DNA of 64,000 nucleotides from Geobacter sp. UBA6151 (lineage in GTDB: Bacteria > Desulfobacterota > Desulfuromonadia > Geobacterales > Pseudopelobacteraceae). The stretch spans positions 84,942 to 148,941 of the forward strand of contig DIUT01000043.1 in assembly GCA_002423105.1 (NCBI GenBank), written 5' to 3'. Shown piece after piece: positions 47,527-55,936 of the stretch (the first letter of the stretch is position 1; the number at the start of each line of letters is the position of its first letter). The notes below the pieces were generated by a model that was given only the letters and a program-made list of their open reading frames with translations, was not told the origin of the DNA and searched no databases. The position numbers were made by a program, and so were the translations under genes.

Positions 47527-50500
47527 CAAACGCTTATGAAATATATCGTTTGATGCTTCGTTCTCGTTTCATTGACCTTCAGGAAGGCGAGCTGCACAAA
47601 CAGGGCTTGATCGATTTTTGCGTCTCTGCGGCAGGGTGCGAAGCGGTCGCCGCTTTCCCGGAGTTCCAGGAAAATGATCTGCTTTTCCTTCATTACCGAG
47701 ACAGGGCGCTGATGCTTATGCAGGGGTGGAAACCTGAAGAACTGCTGGCATCTGCCATGGGGCTGGCGTTTTCTCCCGCTGGAGGCAGAAACCTGCATCC
47801 ATTGCTTGTTTCTGCTGCAAGAAGAACTTTCAACATTTCCGGGCCACTGGGACAGGCACCGTTACAGGCTGTCGGCGCAGCCCAGGCTCTGAAATCCAAA
47901 AGTGACAATTCAATCGTGCTTGCTTCGATGGGTGACGGCACCACACAAGAAGGACAAGTTCTGGAGGCCATTGCCGAGGCAGCCAGGGAAGCTGCTCCGG
48001 TACTCTTCCTGATACATGACAACCAATGGGCAATTTCATACGCCACAAAAGGCAAAACATTCTGGAGTCTGCCGGATGGAAGGCTGTTGGACGAATACTG
48101 GGGCATTCCAATTGCGTACATCAATGGCTCGGACCCGGCTACATGCGGCAGAATGCTGGAAGAAGCCGCTACGGCGGTAAGAGCGTCCCAAAAACCAAGG
48201 ATTGTTATTCTGGCATCAGCCCGCATTGGTGAACATTCCAGCGCAGATCGGCAGGAAACGTATCGAGATCAGAACGAACTTGATCATGAAAGAACGACAA
48301 AAGATCCCGTGCAGAATATGCGCGCCTTTTTACTGGATTCAGGTCGTGCCGAGGATGATCTGCAACAGCTTGAGGAAGCGATAAAAACTGAAATTGAGCA
48401 GGCACTGGCAATTGCCAAAAGTATGTCCTGCCCTGAACCCTGCCTTGAATCCTCCCCGGAGACAAACCCGGGCTGGAATAAGCAGGAGCACGCCCCTTTC
48501 GCCGACCAGGGACTTACCATGGCCCAGGCGCTGAATGCCGTGCTGGCCAGCCATCTTCAAAGTGATCTGTCCGTCTCGCTCCACGGTCAGGATATAGAAG
48601 ACCCCAAGGGAGATGTGCTGGGTCTTTCCAAAGGGTTATCGACAAGGTTTCCGGGCCGGGTGAAAAACGCGCCCCTTGCCGAGGCAACGATTGTCGGAGG
48701 TGCCATCGGACGCGCCCTGGCCGGTGAGAAACCGGTCGTATGCATTCAGTTTTCCGACTTTCTGCCGCACGCCTGGAGCCAGTTGGTATGTGATGCCGCT
48801 TCGTACTGGTGGCGCAGCGGCGGCGACACCGCCTGCCCGCTGATTGTACTGGCTCCCTGTGGCGGATACCGGCACGGATTGGGTCCGTTTCACTCCCATT
48901 CGCCGGAAGGATCGCTTGCCCATATACCCGGGTTAAACGTATGTATGCCATCCAACGCCCCGGACGCGGCAGGTTTACTGAATGCAGCTTTTAACAGCAG
49001 AACTCCGACGGTGCTGCTCTATCCGAATAACCTGCTTCATAAGCCAGCGCATTGTGCGCCTTTAGCTGTTTCAGAGCTTTTTGTGCGACCGGGACAGGCG
49101 AGAAAGGTGCGTCAAGGCGATGATCTGACCATTGTCGCCTGGGGCAATACCGTTCCGTTATGTGAAGAGGCGGCTCTTCAACTGGAAGCTGCGGGGGTTC
49201 GCTGCGACCTGCTGGATCTGAGAACGATAACTCCCTGGGATCGAACAGCTGTGCTTGATTCGGCGCGGAGAACCGGGAAAATCGTTGTCGTACACGAAGA
49301 CACGCTTACCGGTGGGTTTGGCGCGGAAGTTATTGCCTGGGTTGCAACCCATGCCCCCGGTGTCACGGCTCGCAGAGTAGCCCGGCCGGATGTGCTGCTG
49401 CCGGCAAACAATGCAAATCAACTGGCTCTGCTCCCGTCTGTTCGCTCCATACTACAGGCTGCGGCGGATCTCCTCGATTTGGATATCCATTGGCCGGATG
49501 GCTTCGATAATCAGGATGATACTGTTTTTGTTCCGGGTCATAATCCGGCTGACGAGGAGATTCTGGTTGGCAAACTGTTTGTGGCTGCCGGGGATTACGT
49601 GGTTGAGGGGCAGACTTTGGCAGAACTGGAGGGGCAAAAAGCGATCTATGATTTCAATGCTCCCCGCTCCGGACGTGTTGTTGAACTGTTTGTCAAGGAT
49701 GGCAACGTTGCCCGTACAGGCACCCCCTTTCTCCGATTCGCATCGGAAAGAAACTCTGCCGCATCTTCAGTTGCTTGTCCGGAGATCCGCAAAAAGGATG
49801 AAAACCAGCAGAACATCGCTGCTGCTGGCGTCGCCGATATCACTATCAAACCGCTCTTGCCGTCCGGTTCCATGGCTGCGGGTGAATCGCTCCGTGCAGC
49901 CGGTATCATCGGAACCGGCGCATATCTGCCGGAAAAGCTGCTGGGCAATGCGGAGTTGGCTGAGCGTTTTGATGTGACCACCGATTGGATCTATGACCGG
50001 ACCGGCATCATAAATCGCCGGATTGTCGCGCCCGAACAGGCCTGTTCCGATCTTGCCATTGAGGCGGCCAGGCGTGCCATGACAGATGCAGGTGCTGCAC
50101 CGGAAGAGATCGGTATGGTGATTGTTGCCACATCCACCGCAGACCACCTGACCCCCGCCACGGCAGCCATTGTCCAGCATGCTCTCGGCATTCCTGCGGC
50201 GGCCTGCTTCGATCTTTCAGCCGCCTGTTCCGGATTTGTCTATGGACTGATGCTTGGCTGCAATGCTGTTACATCCGGATTTACCGGCAAAGTGCTGCTG
50301 ATCGGTGCTGAGGCGCTTTCTCACGTTATCAACCCATTGGATCGTGATAGTGCAATTCTGTTCGGAGACGGCGCCGGTGCGGTGGTGATCGGTTCCGTTC
50401 CGGATGGATACGGCCTGCTTGCCACTGATGCAGGCACAAACGGAGCCGACCATGCTGCCGTTATGCTCCCTGCTGGCGGAAGCCGCCTGTCTGTCTCTGC

Positions 50501-50915
50501 CGCAACCGTTGCAGAACAGCTGCACTACATTCGCATAGATGGTAACCGGGTCTTTATGTTTGCCATGAAGGCACTGGGAGATTCGTTTTTACGGGTGATA
50601 GAAAATGGCGGCCTGTCATTGCCCGATATAGACCTGTTCATACCGCATCAGGCCAATCGCCGGATCATTGAGGCCGCCGGCCGCCGTCTGGACTTGCCGA
50701 TGGAGAGGATCGTAATCGAGCTTGAACAGTACGGAAATACCTCGGCCGCCACCATCCCGATTGCCCTGCATGACGCATTAGCCGCGGGACGGATACATCA
50801 TGGAGACCGCCTGGTACTGACAGGATTCGGCGGCGGCGTCAGTTGGGGATCAGCTTTGCTTCGCTGGCACTCCTCAGGGAGTGACCAAATTCATAGAAAA
50901 GGAGAAGGGCAATGA
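47523..50915 (+). CDS. Four-part fusion: 2-oxoacid dehydrogenase E1alpha - E1beta - lipoyl domain - KASIII
   Basis: 1130-aa enzyme. Residues 1-300: E1alpha with the thiamine-diphosphate motif G137-D-G139 ... HDNQWAIS (about 167). Residues 335-660: E1beta (HGQDIEDPKG, EATIVGGAIGRALAGEKPVVC, LDLRTITPWD, VVHEDTLTGGFGAEV). Residues 670-745: a lipoyl/biotinyl domain with the modifiable K706 (LEGQKAIYDF). Residues 795-1118: a beta-ketoacyl-ACP synthase III with the complete triad C902 (LSAACSGFVYG), H1042 (IPHQANRRI) and N1072 (EQYGNTSAA). No E2 acyltransferase core or E3 is present here or nearby. It is likely to decarboxylate a 2-oxo acid, hold the acyl group on the lipoyl arm and deliver it to the KASIII for condensation with malonyl-ACP. 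It overlaps both neighbours by 4 bp. Confidence 0.92.
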   Translation: MTNAYEIYRLMLRSRFIDLQEGELHKQGLIDFCVSAAGCEAVAAFPEFQENDLLFLHYRDRALMLMQGWKPEELLASAMGLAFSPAGGRNLHPLLVSAARRTFNISGPLGQAPLQAVGAAQALKSKSDNSIVLASMGDGTTQEGQVLEAIAEAAREAAPVLFLIHDNQWAISYATKGKTFWSLPDGRLLDEYWGIPIAYINGSDPATCGRMLEEAATAVRASQKPRIVILASARIGEHSSADRQETYRDQNELDHERTTKDPVQNMRAFLLDSGRAEDDLQQLEEAIKTEIEQALAIAKSMSCPEPCLESSPETNPGWNKQEHAPFADQGLTMAQALNAVLASHLQSDLSVSLHGQDIEDPKGDVLGLSKGLSTRFPGRVKNAPLAEATIVGGAIGRALAGEKPVVCIQFSDFLPHAWSQLVCDAASYWWRSGGDTACPLIVLAPCGGYRHGLGPFHSHSPEGSLAHIPGLNVCMPSNAPDAAGLLNAAFNSRTPTVLLYPNNLLHKPAHCAPLAVSELFVRPGQARKVRQGDDLTIVAWGNTVPLCEEAALQLEAAGVRCDLLDLRTITPWDRTAVLDSARRTGKIVVVHEDTLTGGFGAEVIAWVATHAPGVTARRVARPDVLLPANNANQLALLPSVRSILQAAADLLDLDIHWPDGFDNQDDTVFVPGHNPADEEILVGKLFVAAGDYVVEGQTLAELEGQKAIYDFNAPRSGRVVELFVKDGNVARTGTPFLRFASERNSAASSVACPEIRKKDENQQNIAAAGVADITIKPLLPSGSMAAGESLRAAGIIGTGAYLPEKLLGNAELAERFDVTTDWIYDRTGIINRRIVAPEQACSDLAIEAARRAMTDAGAAPEEIGMVIVATSTADHLTPATAAIVQHALGIPAAACFDLSAACSGFVYGLMLGCNAVTSGFTGKVLLIGAEALSHVINPLDRDSAILFGDGAGAVVIGSVPDGYGLLATDAGTNGADHAAVMLPAGGSRLSVSAATVAEQLHYIRIDGNRVFMFAMKALGDSFLRVIENGGLSLPDIDLFIPHQANRRIIEAAGRRLDLPMERIVIELEQYGNTSAATIPIALHDALAAGRIHHGDRLVLTGFGGGVSWGSALLRWHSSGSDQIHRKGEGQ

Positions 50916-51154
50916 CAACAAACGAGAAAGTATGCGAAATCATCATCAAGGTTAAGAAGGGAAAAGTGACGCTGGACCAGCTCAAGCCGGAAGTTGGTCT
51001 GCGTAACGACCTGGGCCTGGACTCTTTGGACATGTCCGAAATTCTGGTGCTTGCTGAAGAGGCCTTCAATATTACAGTCGATATTGAAAAAGCGCAGCAA
51101 GTGAATACGCTGGCTGAAATGGTTGCCGGCATTGATGCGTATCGCGCAGCATAA
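50912..51154 (+). CDS. Acyl carrier protein (copy 1)
   Basis: 80-aa carrier protein with the phosphopantetheine-attachment motif GLDSLDM (Ser about 37) and the helix pattern of type II ACPs. Its start overlaps the stop of the E1/KASIII fusion (ATGA), which strongly implies it is the carrier for that KASIII. A paralogue with the same length and motif is at 52227. A phosphopantetheinyl transferase is not in the cluster, so a housekeeping enzyme would be needed. Confidence 0.92.
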   Translation: MTTNEKVCEIIIKVKKGKVTLDQLKPEVGLRNDLGLDSLDMSEILVLAEEAFNITVDIEKAQQVNTLAEMVAGIDAYRAA

Positions 51155-51166
51155 TTCACAAACAAA

Positions 51167-52174
51167 ATGGAGTTCAACATGTCGGAACAGCAGTACACCC
51201 TAACACCGGTTTCCCCGGCAGATGCGGCAAAGGTGGCGACCGTGTTCCGTGCAATCTACGGCGATGACTTTCCTATGAAGTACGTCTATCACGCAGACCA
51301 GGTCATGCGGGAAATCAACGAACGGCGTCTTGCCGCTGCGCTTGCTTTTGATGAAGCAGGGACGCCGGTCGGCTACATATCGATGTACAAATGCGCTCCA
51401 AACCCCGGACTATGGGAGGGGGGCAATCTGCTGGTCGTTCCTGAACATGGCAGCAGTGATCTGGCATCGATGTTGATGCAGTATTACCTGCAACCGCAAA
51501 ATCTGCCCGACCGGTTCAGTGATGGCGTTTTCGGCGAAGCGGTGTGCCACCATTATTTCACGCAACTGACCTGTGCCAAGTCCGGTTTTACGGACTGCGC
51601 CCTGGCTCTGGATCAGATGGATTCATCGAGTTTCAGGGAGCATCGGCCCGATTCTGATCGCGTGGCCTGTCTGTTCCAATTTATGGAGTATTCGGAACCG
51701 CATGAACCGGTATACCTACCGGAACGCTATGCTGCTATTCTGACCAACCTGCTGGCTCCCCTGCGTAAACGTAATTTCCGGCAATCAACAGCCCCATTAC
51801 CGGATACCGGAGAGACCGAGCGAAAAGATGATTATTACGAGTCGGCAGGTACATGGCGGGTTTCGGTCAGCTCCAGCGGCAGTAACTGGGGGGGATTTCT
51901 GGATGACCTGCTGCATGAGGCCCGCAGGCGTCAGGTAAAGACCCTTCAGGTGATTTTATCGGCATCTTTGCCATATACCGGCGATGCCGTAGAATTGATG
52001 CGACAACGCGGTTTTTTCCTGGGAGGGATATTCCCGCGCTGGTTCGGCGCTGACGGCATTATGATGCAGCAGATGCTGGGCAAGGAGCCCGATTACGAAG
52101 GAGTAAAGCTCTACAGTGCTGCAGCAAAAACACTATTGGAGTTCATCCGGCAAGACCGGGGAATTTCAGGTTGA
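51167..52174 (+). CDS. GNAT-like acyltransferase, paired with ACP (copy 2)
   Basis: 335 aa, paralogue of the 46513 product (shared IYGDDFPMKYVYHADQ, GYISMYKCAPNPGLWEGGNLLVV, CHHYFTQL, FGADGIMMQQMLGKEPDYEGVKLY). Its ATG at 51167 starts 12 bp after the first ACP gene. The second ACP follows 52 bp after its stop. Repetition of the GNAT-ACP pair suggests two acyl-loading steps, possibly with different acyl groups. The exact reaction is not evident. Confidence 0.72.
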   Translation: MEFNMSEQQYTLTPVSPADAAKVATVFRAIYGDDFPMKYVYHADQVMREINERRLAAALAFDEAGTPVGYISMYKCAPNPGLWEGGNLLVVPEHGSSDLASMLMQYYLQPQNLPDRFSDGVFGEAVCHHYFTQLTCAKSGFTDCALALDQMDSSSFREHRPDSDRVACLFQFMEYSEPHEPVYLPERYAAILTNLLAPLRKRNFRQSTAPLPDTGETERKDDYYESAGTWRVSVSSSGSNWGGFLDDLLHEARRRQVKTLQVILSASLPYTGDAVELMRQRGFFLGGIFPRWFGADGIMMQQMLGKEPDYEGVKLYSAAAKTLLEFIRQDRGISG

Positions 52175-52226
52175 TTCACCGGCACTCTATCCAGAGTGAC
52201 TAAACTCATGAAAAAGGAGACGGGCA

Positions 52227-52469
52227 ATGACAACAAGCGAGAAGGTATCTGAACTGATTATCAAGTTGAAAAAAGGGAAAGTATCGCAAGACGCTCTAAA
52301 GCCTGAAGCCAGGCTGCGTGAAGACCTCGGGCTGGATTCCCTTAACATGGCCGAGCTTTTGGTGCTTACAGAAGATACGTTCAAGATTTCGATCAGCCTG
52401 GCGGACGCACAGAACGCAAAAACCTTTGCCGATATAATTACCTGTGTGGATAAATACTGCGCTGCTTGA
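52227..52469 (+). CDS. Acyl carrier protein (copy 2)
   Basis: 80 aa, motif GLDSLNM, N-terminus MTTSEKVSELIIKLKKGKV almost the same as copy 1. AAAAGGAG precedes the ATG. It is probably the second carrier of the pathway. A 12-bp inverted repeat follows within 60 bp. Confidence 0.92.
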   Translation: MTTSEKVSELIIKLKKGKVSQDALKPEARLREDLGLDSLNMAELLVLTEDTFKISISLADAQNAKTFADIITCVDKYCAA

Positions 52470-52479
52470 CAAGTAGCAT

Positions 52480-52523
52480 GCCCTTCTCCTCTGCCCTGAC
52501 TGATCGGATCGGAGGAGAAGGGC
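52480..52523 (+). terminator. Strong hairpin between ACP2 and the 2Fe-2S subunit gene
   Basis: GCCCTTCTCCTC (52480-52491) pairs perfectly with GAGGAGAAGGGC (52512-52523). There is no T-run after it, so it is more likely a transcript-processing or attenuation element than a full stop, leaving the 52540 gene still reachable by readthrough. Confidence 0.5.
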
Positions 52524-52539
52524 TGTCAAAGGATTAGTA

Positions 52540-53052
52540 ATGAATGACATGACACAGCCTGCCATCAGGAAAAAATCCGTGCATTTTACCCTTAACGGCA
52601 GTGCATTGAACATTGAAACACGGGCAGACCGGCGAGTAATCGACCTGCTGCGCGAAGACCTCGGGCTGACCGGTAGCAAGGAGGGGTGCGGCACCGGAGA
52701 ATGCGGCGCATGCACGATCCTGGTGAATGGGGAAGCAAAGCTGGCCTGCCTGATGCTTGCAGTCCAGTTGGATGGAACTCGGGTAGAGACGGTGGAAGGT
52801 TTGGCGCAAACCCCGGACGGGCCGTTGCTCCAGCAGGCTTTTGTCGAGGAGGGAGCTGTTCAGTGCGGTTTCTGCATCCCCGGCATGGAGATGGCGGCCA
52901 CAGCTCTGCTGAGAGACAATGACAATCCTTCACGCGATGCAATCCGGGAAGGACTTTCCGGCAATCTCTGCCGCTGCACCGGCTATGTCAAGATCGTTGA
53001 CGCGGTCGAACGCGCGGCCCGTGATATCCGCTGCTGCCGGGAGGAACAATGA
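52540..53052 (+). CDS. Molybdenum hydroxylase 2Fe-2S subunit
   Basis: 170 aa. The plant-type ferredoxin half has EGCGTGECGACT with CxxxxCxxC and a later C; the all-helical half has QCGFCIPGM and NLCRCTGYVKI. All eight cluster cysteines are present. It is the small (XdhC-type/CoxS) subunit of the enzyme whose large subunit is at 44208. Its stop overlaps the FAD subunit start (ATGA). It passes electrons from the molybdenum centre to the FAD subunit. Confidence 0.92.
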   Translation: MNDMTQPAIRKKSVHFTLNGSALNIETRADRRVIDLLREDLGLTGSKEGCGTGECGACTILVNGEAKLACLMLAVQLDGTRVETVEGLAQTPDGPLLQQAFVEEGAVQCGFCIPGMEMAATALLRDNDNPSRDAIREGLSGNLCRCTGYVKIVDAVERAARDIRCCREEQ

Positions 53053-53897
53053 GAGCGGTACTGACACCCGGAAGCCTTGATGAGGTTTTTGATCTGCTGG
53101 AGCGGCATCCCGATGCCATGCCGGTTGCAGGGGGAACCGACCTGCTGGTCAGGTTGCGTAGTCAGGCGGGGCAGGATGACCGCCCCCTGATCCCGCTTGC
53201 CGACGTGAAGGAATTGCACGGCATCAGTAAGGATGGGACAACCCTCGCCATCGGCGCGGTAACAAGCTTCTCACGCATCATCGCCGATCCGCTGATTGCG
53301 GAACATGCGCCGCTGCTGGCCAAGGCCGCGCGAACCATTGGCGGTCCGGCGATCAGAAACATGGCCACCATCGGCGGCAATATTCGCACCGCCTCTCCGG
53401 CGGGAGATTCCCTGACGCCGCTCTATCTGCTGGAAGCAATGATCGAGATTGCTTCGCAACGGGGAAAACGTCTTCTGCCCATTGGAGAATTCATCATCGG
53501 ACCCGGACAGACCGCGCTGTGTGGTGGCGAGATCATAACCCGCATCCTGTTGCAGCCGGGCGGATGTTTTCCCTGCCACTGTTTCGAAAAAACCGGACGC
53601 CGCAGATCAATGGCTATCGCCGTGACGAGCTTTGCCGGAATGGCCAGGCTTTCCGGCGAAGGGGTGATTGAAGAGGCCCGGTTTGCCTGGGGTAGCGTTG
53701 CTCCGACTGTGCTGCGCATTCCGGCGCTGGAGAAAGAACTGGCCGGTTCACGCCTTGATGACGGTACGATCCGGCATGCCGCGCAGATCGTCCGCGAGAG
53801 CGTAACTCCCATCAGCGATATCCGCGCAACGGCTGATTACCGCCGCAGCATAGCGGGCAACCTGCTTGCCCGGTTTCTGGAGGGTCTGCGTGGCTAA
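53049..53897 (+). CDS. Molybdenum hydroxylase FAD-binding subunit
   Basis: 282 aa, CoxM/XdhB-type. FAD-contact motifs VAGGTDLLVRL and TIGGNIRTASPAGDSL are present, with a CO-dehydrogenase flavoprotein C-terminal domain (RRSMAIAVTSFAGMARLSGE). It overlaps the 2Fe-2S subunit gene by 4 bp and the MFS gene by 8 bp, so all three are translated together. Confidence 0.92.
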   Translation: MRAVLTPGSLDEVFDLLERHPDAMPVAGGTDLLVRLRSQAGQDDRPLIPLADVKELHGISKDGTTLAIGAVTSFSRIIADPLIAEHAPLLAKAARTIGGPAIRNMATIGGNIRTASPAGDSLTPLYLLEAMIEIASQRGKRLLPIGEFIIGPGQTALCGGEIITRILLQPGGCFPCHCFEKTGRRRSMAIAVTSFAGMARLSGEGVIEEARFAWGSVAPTVLRIPALEKELAGSRLDDGTIRHAAQIVRESVTPISDIRATADYRRSIAGNLLARFLEGLRG

Positions 53898-55059
53898 TTT
53901 TTCCGGGCTGTTTACCGCTGGTTTTCTGTCGATCAATCTCCAGTTTGCCATGCTAGCGGCCATTGCGGCGCTCTTCTTTGCGTTTTCCGGTTATTTGCAG
54001 CAGTTGGGGATTACTCCGGCAACGACCGGCTTCATCATCAGCGCCGATGCGCTGGCTGCGTTGATCATCCAGCCGCTGATTTCCCCTCTGATTCATGTAG
54101 GTACGGCGCGCCGCTGGCTTTTAGGCGGTTCGCTGCTTTTGTCGGCGGCGCTTTTCATGCTGGCTCATGTTGCCTCTGTCCCACTGCTGGTGACGGCGCG
54201 CCTGGCGCAGGGAGCCGGGTTTATCTGTGTGCTCTCCTCGCTGACCACCATGATGATCCGCTTCATCCCGCCCGGCATGAGCGGCCGCGCCTTTGGCTGG
54301 CTCTCCATGGTGCGCATGATTCCCTACGCGATGATCCCGCTCCTGTTTGATCTTTTTGCAATCACCCCGTCTGCATTCGGCGGTCTTCTCATTGTGGCCG
54401 CTCTGACGGCGCTTGTCCCGGTAGTGGTGTTGCTGTTCCCCTTTTCGCGCCCGGCTGGAGGGGATGACAATTCCCGTCCGCCCGGCCTTACCGGCCTGTC
54501 CGCAAGCCTGCGCTCCCCTGCGGTTGTGTTGCTGCTGCTTTCTGCGCTGCTTTTTTTCTGCGGCTATTCCGCCATTTTCTTTTTCCTGAAGCAGTTTGGT
54601 CTGGATCTGGGAATAGCCAATACCAGCCTCTTCTTTACTGTGGCAACCCTGGTTATGATCGCTGTCCGGCTCTGTGGCGGGTGGCTTTTCGACCGCTGCA
54701 ACAAAGCGCTGCTCTGCGCGTTTGGGCTGCTTCTGGCTGCGGTTTGCTATGCGCTGCTCCCTTTTTGCGCTTCCAGCCGGATGTTTTTTGTTCTGGCCGG
54801 ATTTATCGGTCTTGGTTGGGGGGTATTGATGCCGCTCCAGGCCGCTGTCATGTTCGATATTTCACCCCCTTCCGTCCGGGCCATGAACCAGAATTTGCTC
54901 TTAGTCATGATGCAGGTGGGCTTCTTTATCGGGCCGTTCATCGGGGGGCAGTTGATTTCCCGCTCCGGGTATACCGCTCTCTTTGTCTCCGTTGCCGCAA
55001 TAACGCTGGTGGCCGGGTTGCTGTTGCCCGGCATTAAACCGCTGGCTGCCGAAAGATAA
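53890..55059 (+). CDS. MFS transporter, candidate product exporter
   Basis: 389-aa membrane protein with about 12 hydrophobic segments in two blocks of six and a motif-A-like loop GRAFGWLSMVR between helices in the first half. The GTG at 53890 is favoured: GGAGG lies 6 nt upstream and it overlaps the FAD subunit stop by 8 bp. No substrate can be read from sequence; the place at the end of the biosynthetic genes suggests export of the product or uptake of a precursor. Confidence 0.87.
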   Translation: MANFSGLFTAGFLSINLQFAMLAAIAALFFAFSGYLQQLGITPATTGFIISADALAALIIQPLISPLIHVGTARRWLLGGSLLLSAALFMLAHVASVPLLVTARLAQGAGFICVLSSLTTMMIRFIPPGMSGRAFGWLSMVRMIPYAMIPLLFDLFAITPSAFGGLLIVAALTALVPVVVLLFPFSRPAGGDDNSRPPGLTGLSASLRSPAVVLLLLSALLFFCGYSAIFFFLKQFGLDLGIANTSLFFTVATLVMIAVRLCGGWLFDRCNKALLCAFGLLLAAVCYALLPFCASSRMFFVLAGFIGLGWGVLMPLQAAVMFDISPPSVRAMNQNLLLVMMQVGFFIGPFIGGQLISRSGYTALFVSVAAITLVAGLLLPGIKPLAAER

Positions 55060-55066
55060 AATTAAA

Positions 55067-55936
55067 ATGATTACGGAACGATACGCAGTAAACGATAACG
55101 CACTGTACGAGGAAATCATTCGCCTGAGCCGGATCGGCAGCGCCTCGGCTTTGGCTACGGTGATCGAGAGCGCCGGTTCCTCGCCCCGCAAAACCGGCGC
55201 CAGGATGCTTGTCAGGGGTGACGGCTCCATCATGGGTAGTGTAGGCGGCGGGCGGGCGGAACAGGAGGTAATTGCGGCGGCTCTGATTATGATACGGGAT
55301 GACAAGCCGCAGATCATGGAATTCGAACTTGTTGAACAGTACGGCTATGTATGCGGAGGTTCCATGCGTGTATACCTTGAACCGAACAGTATTGAGCACA
55401 GGCTGGTGATCATCGGCGCAGGTCATGTCGGAACATCTCTTACTGCCCTGGCCAGGTTCGCCGGTTTTCATGTCACGGTCATAGACGAGCGGAAGGAATA
55501 CGCCTGTACGGAGCGGTTGCCCGAGGCGAACGAGATCATCGCTGTCCCTTCATCTGAAGCGTTAAGCCGGATTGACGTAAATCACGCCACGCAAATAGTC
55601 ATTGCGACCCCCGGTTTCGAGCAGGATTTTGATGCCGTGCGAGCCGCTCTAAAGACCCCCGCCGCCTACATCGGGCTGATCGGCAGCAATCGAAAGAAAA
55701 AAGTTCTGGCCGATACTCTGGCACGGGAAGGCTTTGGGGGGGACGAAATAGCGCGAGTGACAATCCCGGCCGGACTTGCCATCAAGGCAGAAACGCCTCA
55801 GGAAATCGCGATCAGTATTATCGCCCAGTTGATCTCACAGAGGAGAGGAAATGGAGCCCAGGGTATCGGCACTAATGCTTGCGGCGGGTGCATCACGCCG
55901 AATGGGAACCTGCAAGCAACTGCTGCAACTCGGTGA
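55067..55936 (+). CDS. XdhC/CoxI-family molybdenum-cofactor insertion chaperone
   Basis: 289 aa. The N-terminal XdhC_CoxI domain (ATVIESAGSSPRKTGARMLV, GSVGGGRAEQEV, CGGSMRVYLEP) and the C-terminal Rossmann part (VIIGAGHVG, IGLIGSNRKK) are complete. This protein sulfurates and inserts the molybdenum cofactor into xanthine-dehydrogenase-type enzymes. The last 28 codons run into the next gene, an 86-bp overlap; the family usually ends near IAQLISQRR, so the tail is probably a loss of the original stop. Confidence 0.9.
   Translation: MITERYAVNDNALYEEIIRLSRIGSASALATVIESAGSSPRKTGARMLVRGDGSIMGSVGGGRAEQEVIAAALIMIRDDKPQIMEFELVEQYGYVCGGSMRVYLEPNSIEHRLVIIGAGHVGTSLTALARFAGFHVTVIDERKEYACTERLPEANEIIAVPSSEALSRIDVNHATQIVIATPGFEQDFDAVRAALKTPAAYIGLIGSNRKKKVLADTLAREGFGGDEIARVTIPAGLAIKAETPQEIAISIIAQLISQRRGNGAQGIGTNACGGCITPNGNLQATAATR

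Noticed and set aside
52540..53897. Naming the molybdenum hydroxylase a xanthine dehydrogenase (xdhA/B)
   Set aside because: The family includes many N-heteroaromatic hydroxylases and no purine pathway gene is nearby.
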